Below the pieces are notes generated by a model, which ran no database searches, was not told the origin of the DNA, and worked only from the letters and a program-made list of their open reading frames with translations. Positions 15,358 through 24,479 of a stretch of 64,000 nucleotides of DNA are shown piece after piece. Source of the stretch: Yeosuana aromativorans (lineage in GTDB: Bacteria; Bacteroidota; Bacteroidia; Flavobacteriales; Flavobacteriaceae); NCBI RefSeq assembly GCF_014646655.1, contig NZ_BMNR01000005.1:1-64000 (forward strand), read 5' to 3'. How positions within the stretch are numbered: the first letter of the stretch is position 1; each line of letters opens with the position of its first letter. The position numbers and the translations under genes are program-made.

Positions 15358-16101
15358 TTAACTTAACTTTTTAGATGAAATGATTTCGAATGATTTTAGA
15401 ATTCGTTTTCCAACAAATTTGAGAAGGGGTTTGATATCTCCACTATCAGCATTTCGAAGAGAAACAATATATTCAAATCTGTCACTTTCTGTAATAATTG
15501 GTGGCGGAAAGTTAAAACTCAAAAGTATTAAACTGGCTATAATTCTTGCTAATCTACCGTTTCCATCACTAAATGGATGAATTAAAACTAATTTATAATG
15601 AAAAATTACAGCTATTAAAGCTGGATGCATTTCTTGCGTCTTCAATTCTTCATTAATCCAAAGAATTAAGGAGTCTATATTAGAATCTATTTCCGATATA
15701 TTTGAAAATTCAGTCTTAATTATTGAAGTTTGGTCGTCAACGAACACCTTATTTTCCCTATACTTACCACCATCAATAACAATTTGTGAATGTAATTCAG
15801 TCAGTAACTCTTTGGTAATTATTTTTTCAATAAGAAAAGATGTAATTAATTGTTGTGCACTTTTACTGTATTCAAATACTTTCGAGTTTTGATTCAGTTT
15901 ACTGCCTTTTTTTGATAAACCTTTTAATAAAATTGGTTTAGTAATCCCAAAGTCAAAATCAGGATTAATTTCATCCTTACTATAGCCCCAATCAAGTCTC
16001 AAATTTGTGATGATTTTTAGTAAATCTCTAGTATTGTAATCCTGATTAAAGAATTCGGATTTTTTTTTATCTATTTCTATTAGTATATCTTCTGCTGTCA
16101 T
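15358..16101 (-). CDS. Fic-domain protein (probable AMP-transferase)
   Basis: This encodes 247 residues. The Fic core is clear: HPFSDGNGRLARI (HPFx[D/E]GNGRxxR), with an upstream helix containing MHPALIAVIFHYKLVLI and the flap region around residues 105-130. Fic enzymes usually transfer AMP from ATP to protein hydroxyls. I see no clear inhibitory S/T-x-x-x-E-G/N helix in the protein, so control may come from the downstream partner gene. Fic proteins act as toxins or in stress and phage defence. Confidence 0.88.
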   Translation of the reverse strand: MTAEDILIEIDKKKSEFFNQDYNTRDLLKIITNLRLDWGYSKDEINPDFDFGITKPILLKGLSKKGSKLNQNSKVFEYSKSAQQLITSFLIEKIITKELLTELHSQIVIDGGKYRENKVFVDDQTSIIKTEFSNISEIDSNIDSLILWINEELKTQEMHPALIAVIFHYKLVLIHPFSDGNGRLARIIASLILLSFNFPPPIITESDRFEYIVSLRNADSGDIKPLLKFVGKRILKSFEIISSKKLS

Positions 16102-16131
16102 TTTATCGTTGAACGTGATGTTTCTTCATAA

Positions 16132-16264
16132 TTATTGCTAAGGTTTTGTATAAGATTAGTCGCGTGGTTTAAGTACTAAAGTTAGCAAATAAATAACATA
16201 TAGAAAGTCCGTGAGGACTTTCGTAAGTAAGTTTGCATTAGCAATTAATTCTATACGGTGTAGC
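16132..16264 (+). repeat. attC-like cassette recombination site I (degenerate core)
   Basis: TTATTGCTAAG (16132-16142) matches 9 of 11 of CTATTGCTAAC, the complement of GTTAGCAATAG that opens cassette I at 14802. Arms GTATAAGATTAGTCGC (from 16148) and GCAATTAATTCTATAC (to about 16256) pair at 12 of 16. A tip hairpin AAAGTCC/GGACTTT is present. The 3' core GTGTAGC (16258-16264) departs from the GTT consensus. Length is 133 bases. Confidence 0.55.
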
Positions 16265-16273
16265 ATATGTATT

Positions 16274-17188
16274 TTATATTTGTATCATCCAAATAATTGG
16301 AATAGATAAAAGAACAAAGGCAAAAAGGATTCCTAAAATCATACTCCAGATTGGATTCGATGGAATATCAGGAATTGGTATTTCCATCTTTTCCCATATT
16401 CGATAAGGTACTTCTGAAGTTGTCATATGTTTGTCAATTGTTCCATTAGCTAGAAATTCGGACATTTTTTCATTAAATGAGGTTTGCCAATTCTTTTTCC
16501 ATTTTTTATACGCAAAATATTTGTTTAATTCAGTATACAAACCAAAAGGAAGAATTAATATAATTAGTCCATAGAATACTATACCAACCCAATAAAGAAC
16601 ATTACGAATAGGCTTTGGTAAAAAATCCGCAATAATTTTATTTTTATCTTCTTCTTGACTTAATTTTCTATAATTAACGTGACCATCAATAATTTCTCTT
16701 TCGTTTAAAATTATTTTTAATTCATTAGATTCTTTAGAAACTTGCTCCGCATAAATTGTTATATCTACTTTTTCATTTTCTCTCCATTGAACAAAGTCAA
16801 AAGATACTATGTTTTCGTCCTTTCTAATATTATATGGAAAATCATTTTGGGTAATATTGAAGTCTATTAATTTGAATCCATTATTTAACCTAAAAGTTAA
16901 ATTGTTGTCAATTATATTTTTGTTGTCTCCTTTTCCAATTATGGTTTTAGAACCAATGTTTCTTACGATTGCATTTAATTTCCAGAGATTTGTTATTAGG
17001 CTGTCTTTGTAGTAGAAATTTGATTTTAGGTATTCAACTTTTGGTAGGTTGGTTAGATTATCATTACTAATTTCTAGTACCTCCAATTTTGGGTCATTAG
17101 ATTTAATTTGATAAATAAAGCTTAAAACAGCAACAATTCCCGCAACTATTGTAATGATTGTCACTAAATTTTGTATTGTTTTCTTCAT
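16274..17188 (-). CDS. hypothetical two-helix membrane protein
   Basis: This encodes 304 residues with an N-terminal helix (about 8-27), an extracytoplasmic beta-rich domain (about 30-195), a second helix (about 197-218), a charged cytoplasmic part, and a last helix (about 282-302). No family is recognised. It lies 10 bases after the degenerate core of site I, so it may be a further cassette (J) whose far end I could not find. Confidence 0.62.
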   Translation of the reverse strand: MKKTIQNLVTIITIVAGIVAVLSFIYQIKSNDPKLEVLEISNDNLTNLPKVEYLKSNFYYKDSLITNLWKLNAIVRNIGSKTIIGKGDNKNIIDNNLTFRLNNGFKLIDFNITQNDFPYNIRKDENIVSFDFVQWRENEKVDITIYAEQVSKESNELKIILNEREIIDGHVNYRKLSQEEDKNKIIADFLPKPIRNVLYWVGIVFYGLIILILPFGLYTELNKYFAYKKWKKNWQTSFNEKMSEFLANGTIDKHMTTSEVPYRIWEKMEIPIPDIPSNPIWSMILGILFAFVLLSIPIIWMIQI

Positions 17189-18226
17189 TCAGTTTATATG
17201 TATGACAACTTAATTATATGAGTTATTTAATGACATATGATACTCCAAAATGGAGCAATATGAATAATTTTTACTCAATCTTACTATTGTTATTAAATTA
17301 GAGTTAGGTAATTGTCACAAGCTAATATAATCACTTTCTTACAAATAATTAATAGGAAATTTAATATTTTCAAACTCATGGTTATAAAATGTCTGTTAAG
17401 CATAATTGTTATAGGACTGTTACTAATAATAAAATTTCACTTTAAGAAGTTTTGCAAATTGAAACGCTTTTTATTTTAAAACAAGCAACTGATTTTTCAG
17501 GTTGATTATAAAATTTGATAGGCTTTGCCTATCGAGTTTTGTAAAGCAAGAGGGTAACACGCTGCGCGATGTTACTTTTCAAAATCGTCCTTGTTTTCAA
17601 TGGTTTTGAGGCTTTGATTGATGCCGTTTGTTATCATTTTTCACGAAAAAAACCTCCCAGTCCAATAAAACCAACGGATCTTTCACGGAAAAATCCAGTT
17701 CTTGATGGTGTTTGTCCTTATTTATTGTGGTTTGTGGATATGGACGTCAAATCCCTTTTTCCTAAACCAGATTTTTTATTAAAAAATCCGCTCAGCCCAG
17801 TAAAACCAATGAATTTTTTATTAAAAAATGAGATTTTTGGTTAAATTTCCCAAAAACATTGCATAGTATTAGCTCGGTAGATGTTGGGGGCATTTATTGA
17901 GTCATATATATGATAAAAACGTTTCTGATTAAAAGCCATACACCTGTTTTTAGCAGTATCCCTGTTGGAAAAGGGAAGTGTCGGTTCACCAATTTATAAA
18001 AATCAATTGGACTCTTGAACATTAAATAAGAGATCCCACGCGTTGTATATGCTGTTCAATTTAAGAGATTCCTAGTTTAAGCAATGGTTTATATGCCACA
18101 TTTTTCATTTCTATCGTATCTTTGTTATAGATAGTTAATTTAAAGTTTTTTATAAATATTTTGTATAGAGATTTAAGTATAAGTAACACTAAAAATTTAT
18201 TTTTTATTAAGTTTAATACATTCAAA
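17189..18226. other. 1-kb non-coding stretch before the PUL
   Basis: No convincing gene. Contents: two short hairpins, GATAGGC/GCCTATC (17517-17533) and GTAACA/TGTTAC (17554-17575), an open frame at 17569-17844 that I consider non-coding, and a promoter element TATCTTTG (18117-18124) for the regulator downstream. The stretch may be decayed cassette DNA. Confidence 0.5.
18117..18124 (+). promoter_or_regulatory. -7 promoter element of the PUL regulator
   Basis: TATCTTTG matches the Bacteroidetes TAnnTTTG -7 consensus, about 100 bases ahead of the regulator start at 18227. No good TTG element is seen at the usual distance. Confidence 0.45.
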
Positions 18227-21004
18227 ATGAAAAAAACAACAATATTAATTTTATACTTTTTTGTTTGTTTGTTTTACATAAATGCCCAAAATTTACCCCC
18301 TGTTCAAGTTTATAAACCAGAAGATTATAATGCAGATAATCAAAATTGGCAGGTTTCTCAATCTGATAACAAATATATATATGTAGCTAATAATAAGGGA
18401 CTTTTAGAATTCGATGGTTCTAAATGGCATTTATATGAATCTTCAAATAACTCAATTATAAGATCCGTTAAAGTAATTGGAGATAGAATATATACTGGGT
18501 GTTATATGGATTTTGGTTATTGGAGTAAAGACTCTTTTGGGAAATTAATATATACCTCACTTTTACCCCAACTTGATAATAAAATCGAAGAAGATGAGCA
18601 AATATGGCATATTCTTCGTCTTGATGAATGGGTGGTGTTCCAATCATCTCATAAAATATATTTTTATAATACTTTAAAACACAAGTTTAAGATCATTAAA
18701 TCTGAAAATACAATATTCAATATTTTTAACATTAAAAATATTATTTATTACTATGTCAGAAATGAGGGTGTATATAAAATAAAAAGAGGAGAGCCTGAAT
18801 TGGTTACAAATGAATTGGTTATAAAAAATAACAGAATCATAGAGATGTTCTCTATAAATGGTGATTTGCTTTTTTTAACTCAAAAATCAGGTTTTTATAA
18901 ATTAGAAAAAAATAAAGTAATAAAATGGAATATTCCAGCAAATGACATCTTTGAACAATCGGAAGTTTATTGTTCATTGCGATTACAAAATGATCAATTC
19001 ATTATTGGGACTATATCTAATGGAGTAATTAATTTAAACCCAGATGGATCATTTAATTACATTATCAACCAAAAAAATGGTCTAAGCAATAATACAGCAC
19101 TTTCATTACTTGAAGATAAGGACAATAATTTATGGATTGGTTCAGATAATGGCATCAACTGTGTTAATATATCTTCTCCAATTCAAGTATATAATGATTT
19201 TGATGGTGTTTTAGGCACTGTCTATACCTCAATAAAATTTAAGAATAACTTATACATTGGTACTAATCAAGGGCTGTTTTTTAAAAAGGCAGATACAAAG
19301 AACAGATTTAAATTTATTGAAGGTACTAAGGGGCAAGTATGGAGTCTTTTTAATTACAATGATGAAGACTTATTATGTGGACACCATCTAGGAACTTTTA
19401 AAATAGAATATGATAAAGCGCTGCCAATTGACAATATCACATTGGGCTCTTGGTGCTTTAAACCAATACCTAGCAATAAAAATTTATTGTTGAAAGGAAA
19501 TTATAATGGAATATATGTCTTAGAAAAAAAATTGGGAAAGTGGCGTGTTAGGAACAAAATTGAGGGATTTAATAGTTCTTCCAGATTTTTTGAATTAGAT
19601 AAAAGCAATCATATTTGGGTAAGCCATGAAAATAAAGGAGTTATAAAATTGACTATTGATGACGACTTTAAACAAGTAACTAAAATTGAAATAGAATCAT
19701 CAGTTGAAATTGGAAAAAACTCAAGTTTAGTAAAATACAAAGAAAATATTTTATATTCATACAACAAAGGGATTTTTAAATATGACCAAACAAGTAAAAC
19801 CTTTGAATATGACAGTCTATTAAGTCCAATTATCAACAAAGATGCTTACGTTTCAGGGAAGTTAATTGTGGATAAAAAGGGTGTTTTATGGGCATTTCCG
19901 AAATATAATATCAACTATGTTTTAAATGATAATTTAACCAATAACCCTGAAATACATTCTTTGGCCATCCCTCTTAATTTAAGAAAGGTGACATTAAGTT
20001 TTGAGAATATATCACAAATTAATGATGATCTTTATTTATTGGGAACAGCCAATGGTTATTTAACTATTGATCTAGCTAAAATTAATGATAATAAAGAGTT
20101 TAGTATTTACCTTAACAGTATTACTTTTAAAGATCTTGACAATATTGAAAAAACATATAAAAAAGATCAATTTATTGAATTTAAATATAAAAAAGGAATT
20201 ATAACTTTTAACTATTCTACACCCAATTATGACAAATATTCAGAGGTTAAATATCAATACAAATTAGAAGGATTTAGTAATCATTGGAGTGATTGGTCAA
20301 GTTCTTCAAGGGCCAGTTTTGAAAATTTGGGTTTTGGGAATTATGTTTTGAAAGTTAAATCTAAAGTAGGTAATAAACTTTGTAAAAACTCCATTTCATA
20401 TAGTTTTAAAGTAGATAGGCCTTACTATTTATCTAATGTGGCATTAATCTTATATTCAATTGTTTTAATAATGATTGCATTTATAACGCATAAAGCCTAT
20501 AAACGTCACTATTCAAAAAAGTTAAAAAGAGAACAGTCTGAAAACGAGAAAATCATCATCAAAATTAAAAACCAACAACTTAATGATGATATTGAGAACA
20601 AGAACAGGGAGCTTACCATTTCTAAAATGAGTATTATTAAAAAGAACGAGCTTTTAAACAATATAAAAAAAGAGTTAAAAACTTATGAAAGCCCTAAAAA
20701 TATTAGAAAAGTAAATAAATTAATTGATGACAATTTAAACAATACAAAAGACTGGGAGTTCTTTGTTAAGGCTTTTAATAATACTGATAAAGGATTTTTG
20801 GATAAAGTAAAGAAACTGCATCCAAATTTAACTTCAAATGACATTAGGTTTTGTGTATACCTCCGTTTAAATCTTTCCTCAAAAGAAATTTCGGATCTTT
20901 TGAATATAACAGTGAAAAGTGTTGAGACTAAAAGATACAGGCTAAGAAAACGCATGAATTTACCTCACGAAGTAAATTTAATCGATTACATCTTAGATTT
21001 ATAA
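18227..21004 (+). CDS. Y_Y_Y-type transmembrane transcriptional regulator (two-component-like sensor with LuxR-type HTH)
   Basis: This encodes about 925 residues from the ATG at 18227, chosen because MKKTTILILYFFVCLFYINAQ is a signal peptide; an upstream frame start at 18161 adds 22 unlikely residues. The periplasmic part (about 25-640) is a beta-propeller with repeats such as NNLWIGSDNGI. Then comes a triple-Tyr (Y_Y_Y) domain (about 665-730: YQYKLEGFSNHWSDWS), one membrane helix (about 745-765), a coiled coil and a LuxR-type HTH (LSSKEISDLLNITVKSVETK). It lacks kinase and receiver domains. Such proteins sense glycan fragments in the periplasm and switch the adjacent SusCD operon. Confidence 0.9.
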   Translation: MKKTTILILYFFVCLFYINAQNLPPVQVYKPEDYNADNQNWQVSQSDNKYIYVANNKGLLEFDGSKWHLYESSNNSIIRSVKVIGDRIYTGCYMDFGYWSKDSFGKLIYTSLLPQLDNKIEEDEQIWHILRLDEWVVFQSSHKIYFYNTLKHKFKIIKSENTIFNIFNIKNIIYYYVRNEGVYKIKRGEPELVTNELVIKNNRIIEMFSINGDLLFLTQKSGFYKLEKNKVIKWNIPANDIFEQSEVYCSLRLQNDQFIIGTISNGVINLNPDGSFNYIINQKNGLSNNTALSLLEDKDNNLWIGSDNGINCVNISSPIQVYNDFDGVLGTVYTSIKFKNNLYIGTNQGLFFKKADTKNRFKFIEGTKGQVWSLFNYNDEDLLCGHHLGTFKIEYDKALPIDNITLGSWCFKPIPSNKNLLLKGNYNGIYVLEKKLGKWRVRNKIEGFNSSSRFFELDKSNHIWVSHENKGVIKLTIDDDFKQVTKIEIESSVEIGKNSSLVKYKENILYSYNKGIFKYDQTSKTFEYDSLLSPIINKDAYVSGKLIVDKKGVLWAFPKYNINYVLNDNLTNNPEIHSLAIPLNLRKVTLSFENISQINDDLYLLGTANGYLTIDLAKINDNKEFSIYLNSITFKDLDNIEKTYKKDQFIEFKYKKGIITFNYSTPNYDKYSEVKYQYKLEGFSNHWSDWSSSSRASFENLGFGNYVLKVKSKVGNKLCKNSISYSFKVDRPYYLSNVALILYSIVLIMIAFITHKAYKRHYSKKLKREQSENEKIIIKIKNQQLNDDIENKNRELTISKMSIIKKNELLNNIKKELKTYESPKNIRKVNKLIDDNLNNTKDWEFFVKAFNNTDKGFLDKVKKLHPNLTSNDIRFCVYLRLNLSSKEISDLLNITVKSVETKRYRLRKRMNLPHEVNLIDYILDL

Positions 21005-21264
21005 ACACTACACTTATAGAAATCACCACTACAAATCCCCTACAGGCAATGTGATTTTAATAAAAACATCATTTACATGTTTCTTTGCTATTCCATATTT
21101 CATAAGGCTTTGTTGCGAATAGTTTAAAAAATCAATCCTTTTTTTATGTTGTCTGTTTTTTGTGGAGGTATGAAATGAATATTCTTTAAAATTTAAAATT
21201 AATTTTATCTGGTGTAGTATGAAAACTATATAAAAACTAATGTTTAACTAAAACTAAACGATTT

Positions 21265-24200
21265 ATGAAATTAAAATTATGTTCTAACAAAAAGAAAATC
21301 TTTTTTTCGATTTTTTTATTGTTTGGAGTTTTTGCAATGCAAGCACAAACTTTAGAAATTGGAGGAACTGTATCAGATGAAAATGGTATGCCGCTTCCTG
21401 GAGTAACTGTAGTGGTTCAAAATACAAGCAGAGGAACCACAACTGATTTTGATGGTAAATTTTCCATAAGTAATATTCAAAAAGGAGAAAATCTTGTTTT
21501 CTCATACATTGGATATAAAACAATAGTGCTTACAATTAAAAATTCTGATTATTTAAATGTGTCATTAGAGTCTGAAGCTCAAAACTTAGATGAAATTGTT
21601 GTAACAGCTTTAGGTATTAAAAGAGAGCAAAAAGCCCTTGGTTATGCGGTGCAGGAAATTAAAGGAGAAACCCTTCAAAGAGTTCAGGGTATAGATGCCG
21701 CTACATCGCTTTCTGGTAAAGTAGCCGGGGTATTGGTTACAAACCCGACAGATTTTAATGTCGCTCCTACAATTAGGATACTAGGAGATGAACCACTGCT
21801 TGTCATTGATGGTATTGCCTACGCCAATAAATCTTTAAATGATATTTCTGCCGAAGATATCGAGTCAATTACAACACTTAAAGGACCTAATGCTTCTGCA
21901 TTATATGGTTTCCGTGGAAGATTTGGGGCTATTTTAATTACTACAAAAAATGGTAGTGGTGCTGACATGGGCGTATCGGTTGATTTATCCACCAACACGA
22001 TGTTTACTGCCGGGTATTTAGCAATTCCTGAAAAACAAAGTGTTTACGGGCGTGGTGAAAATAACACATACCAACAGTTTAAGGACCAATCTTGGGGAGG
22101 ATTGATGGATGGCTCCATTCAAACACAATGGGACCCTATTGCAAAAGAATATAGGGATTATGCATATTTACCTGTAGGGAAAGATAATTTCAAGAATTTT
22201 TTGGAACAAGGATATATAACAAACAATAATGTTAATGTTACATTTAGAGAAAATAAAGTCGCTCTTAGAAGTTCATTAAACTGGACAGAAAATAAAGGCC
22301 GTTATCCAAATTCTAAATTAGATAAATATACTTATACCTTTGGAGGCGACATCAATTTAGATAAATTTAAATTAACCTCTAATTTATCATATTCTAGAAG
22401 ATATACACCAAACATGGGCTCCAATGGTTATACATCTTACGATCCTATGTACACTTTATTGGTAAATAGTTCCTCAGATTTTAATTTACAAGATTATAAA
22501 GATTATTGGTTAATTCCAGGTGTGTTACAAAATAACCATTTTGGTTATGATTTAGCAAATGACTCCTACAGTGGAAAAAATCAAAACAATCCTTATTATG
22601 ACAGATATGAAAGAACCAATGAAGTAATTCGTGATATTTTTAATGCCGATTTAACCGCAAGCTACGAGATAACAGACTGGTTAAAAGCAACAGTACGCTC
22701 AGGTTTAGATTTTTATGGAGATACAGGTAGATTGAGACTGTCACAAGGGTCTTACACATCACTTGGTGATACTGGGTTGCCATATTTTTCATACAGGTCT
22801 GGATTAACTTTTAATGGCGCTAGAACAGGAGCATATTTGGTAGGTAAAACAACAGGATTTAGTTCTAACAGTGATTTACTATTTACAGGTAATAAGAAAT
22901 TTGTTAATGATAAACTTGAGATGGATTATCTGGTTGGTGGAACCATTTTCTACCAAAAAGACGAAAATATTAATGCTACAACTGTTGGAGGTATCTCTGT
23001 CCCTGGATTTTTCTCATTAGCGGCATCGGTTAATCCAGCAACAGTGGCTGAAGAAAGACGATCACAACAAGTTAATTCAGCTTTTGGACGCTTGGCTTTT
23101 TCATGGGATAAATTAATATATTTAGATATAACAGGCCGTAATGACTGGAGTTCTACGTTAGCTGGACCAGGTGTTGCAAAATCTAAGCGTCATTATTTTT
23201 ATCCATCTGTTTCAACAAGTTTTGTAGTGTCAGAACTCTTACCTGAGGCAACAAAAGATTGGATAGATTTATTAAAAGTGAGAGGTTCTTGGACACAAGC
23301 AAAAGATCCTGCAGGTATTTATGCTATTAATAGTGTATATACTTCTTCATCAAGTATTTGGAATGATGTTAGTGGTACTGCTTCTCCTAGTTCTCTGTAT
23401 GATTTAGATAATGTTCGTCCATCTGCATCTGATACTTATGAAGTTGGGTTGCAAGGTATATTTTTTAAAAAACGACTAACGGGTGATATATCTTATGCTA
23501 GCAGACGAGCTTATGATCCATTAGTAGCTGGTCCATTAAGTTCAGCATCTGGATATAACTCTAATTATTTAAATACTGATGAGGAAAGAACCAGAAAAAG
23601 TTGGATTGTTGCCTTAACAGGGACTCCTATTAAAAATGAAAACCTACAATGGGATTTAGGTATTAACTGGTCAACCTATAAAGAGGTTTATTCTAAATTG
23701 GATGAGGAATACTCAGCTAACAAACCATGGGTAAAAGTAGGAGAACGAACAGACCCTTATACCATTAGAACATTCCAAACAGTTCCAAGCGGTGAATTTG
23801 CTGGTCAGCGTATATATAGATCAGGGCTTTTGCAAAAAGAAAACTATTCTTCTGTTATAGGATATAAAAACCCTGATTGGATTTGGGGTCTTAATACAAC
23901 CTTGCGATACAAAAACTGGAGTTTATTTGCATCCTTTGATGGTGTTGTTGGCGGTATGAGCTCATCTACTACTGAAGCTTACATGTGGTTACAAGGTGTT
24001 CACCCAGGTACTGTAACTCCTGAAAGGGCATTGGACGTAGCTACACCTGGGTCTAAAAATTATCTTGGAAATGGTGTGCAGGTTGTTTCGGGTAATTACG
24101 TAACTGATAGTAATACTGGAGAAGTCATTGAAGACACGCGTGTTTTCGCTCCTAATGATGTATATGTAACTTATAAAGACTACATAAGAACATTGCATGG

Positions 24201-24468
24201 AGGTACTGCATGGGGTGGCACGGGAACCCAAGAAGACATTTTTGATAGAACATTTTTTAAACTACGTGAACTATCAATAACCTACACCGTTCCTAAAAAC
24301 ATTTTATCTAAGTGGGGACCAGTAAAAAATGCTTCTATAAGTTTTATAGGACAAAATGTGTTTTTATGGTCAAAAGATTTTACATATACTGATCCTGATG
24401 GAGGTAGTGATAATTTTGCAGATCCTTCTTCAAGGTATATTGGAACTAACATTAAACTTTCATTTTAA
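21265..24468 (+). CDS. susC-like: SusC/RagA-family TonB-dependent outer-membrane receptor
   Basis: This encodes 1067 residues. After the signal peptide (to about residue 27) come a carboxypeptidase-regulatory-like domain (GTVSDENGMPLPGVTVVV, about 32-110), a plug (about 115-230) with LDEIVVTALGIKREQKALGYA and VLVTNPTDFNVAPTIRI, and a beta-barrel ending in NIKLSF, the C-terminal Phe that marks outer-membrane barrels. It imports oligosaccharides with SusD, which follows 11 bases later. The 260 bases upstream hold no gene, and no clear promoter was found there. Confidence 0.95.
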   Translation: MKLKLCSNKKKIFFSIFLLFGVFAMQAQTLEIGGTVSDENGMPLPGVTVVVQNTSRGTTTDFDGKFSISNIQKGENLVFSYIGYKTIVLTIKNSDYLNVSLESEAQNLDEIVVTALGIKREQKALGYAVQEIKGETLQRVQGIDAATSLSGKVAGVLVTNPTDFNVAPTIRILGDEPLLVIDGIAYANKSLNDISAEDIESITTLKGPNASALYGFRGRFGAILITTKNGSGADMGVSVDLSTNTMFTAGYLAIPEKQSVYGRGENNTYQQFKDQSWGGLMDGSIQTQWDPIAKEYRDYAYLPVGKDNFKNFLEQGYITNNNVNVTFRENKVALRSSLNWTENKGRYPNSKLDKYTYTFGGDINLDKFKLTSNLSYSRRYTPNMGSNGYTSYDPMYTLLVNSSSDFNLQDYKDYWLIPGVLQNNHFGYDLANDSYSGKNQNNPYYDRYERTNEVIRDIFNADLTASYEITDWLKATVRSGLDFYGDTGRLRLSQGSYTSLGDTGLPYFSYRSGLTFNGARTGAYLVGKTTGFSSNSDLLFTGNKKFVNDKLEMDYLVGGTIFYQKDENINATTVGGISVPGFFSLAASVNPATVAEERRSQQVNSAFGRLAFSWDKLIYLDITGRNDWSSTLAGPGVAKSKRHYFYPSVSTSFVVSELLPEATKDWIDLLKVRGSWTQAKDPAGIYAINSVYTSSSSIWNDVSGTASPSSLYDLDNVRPSASDTYEVGLQGIFFKKRLTGDISYASRRAYDPLVAGPLSSASGYNSNYLNTDEERTRKSWIVALTGTPIKNENLQWDLGINWSTYKEVYSKLDEEYSANKPWVKVGERTDPYTIRTFQTVPSGEFAGQRIYRSGLLQKENYSSVIGYKNPDWIWGLNTTLRYKNWSLFASFDGVVGGMSSSTTEAYMWLQGVHPGTVTPERALDVATPGSKNYLGNGVQVVSGNYVTDSNTGEVIEDTRVFAPNDVYVTYKDYIRTLHGGTAWGGTGTQEDIFDRTFFKLRELSITYTVPKNILSKWGPVKNASISFIGQNVFLWSKDFTYTDPDGGSDNFADPSSRYIGTNIKLSF

Positions 24469-24479
24469 TAAATACAACT

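Noticed and set aside
16258..17210. A complete further cassette (J)
   Set aside because: The opening core GTGTAGC is degenerate and I found no convincing complementary inverse core or stem after 17188.
17569..17844. Open frame of 91 codons with a repeated Pro/Lys motif (KPPSPIKPTDLSRKN and NPLSPVKPMNFLLKN)
   Set aside because: The codons look random, no promoter or homologous domain is recognisable, and the repeat is explained by a short duplicated DNA word. A coding role cannot be excluded but is not supported.
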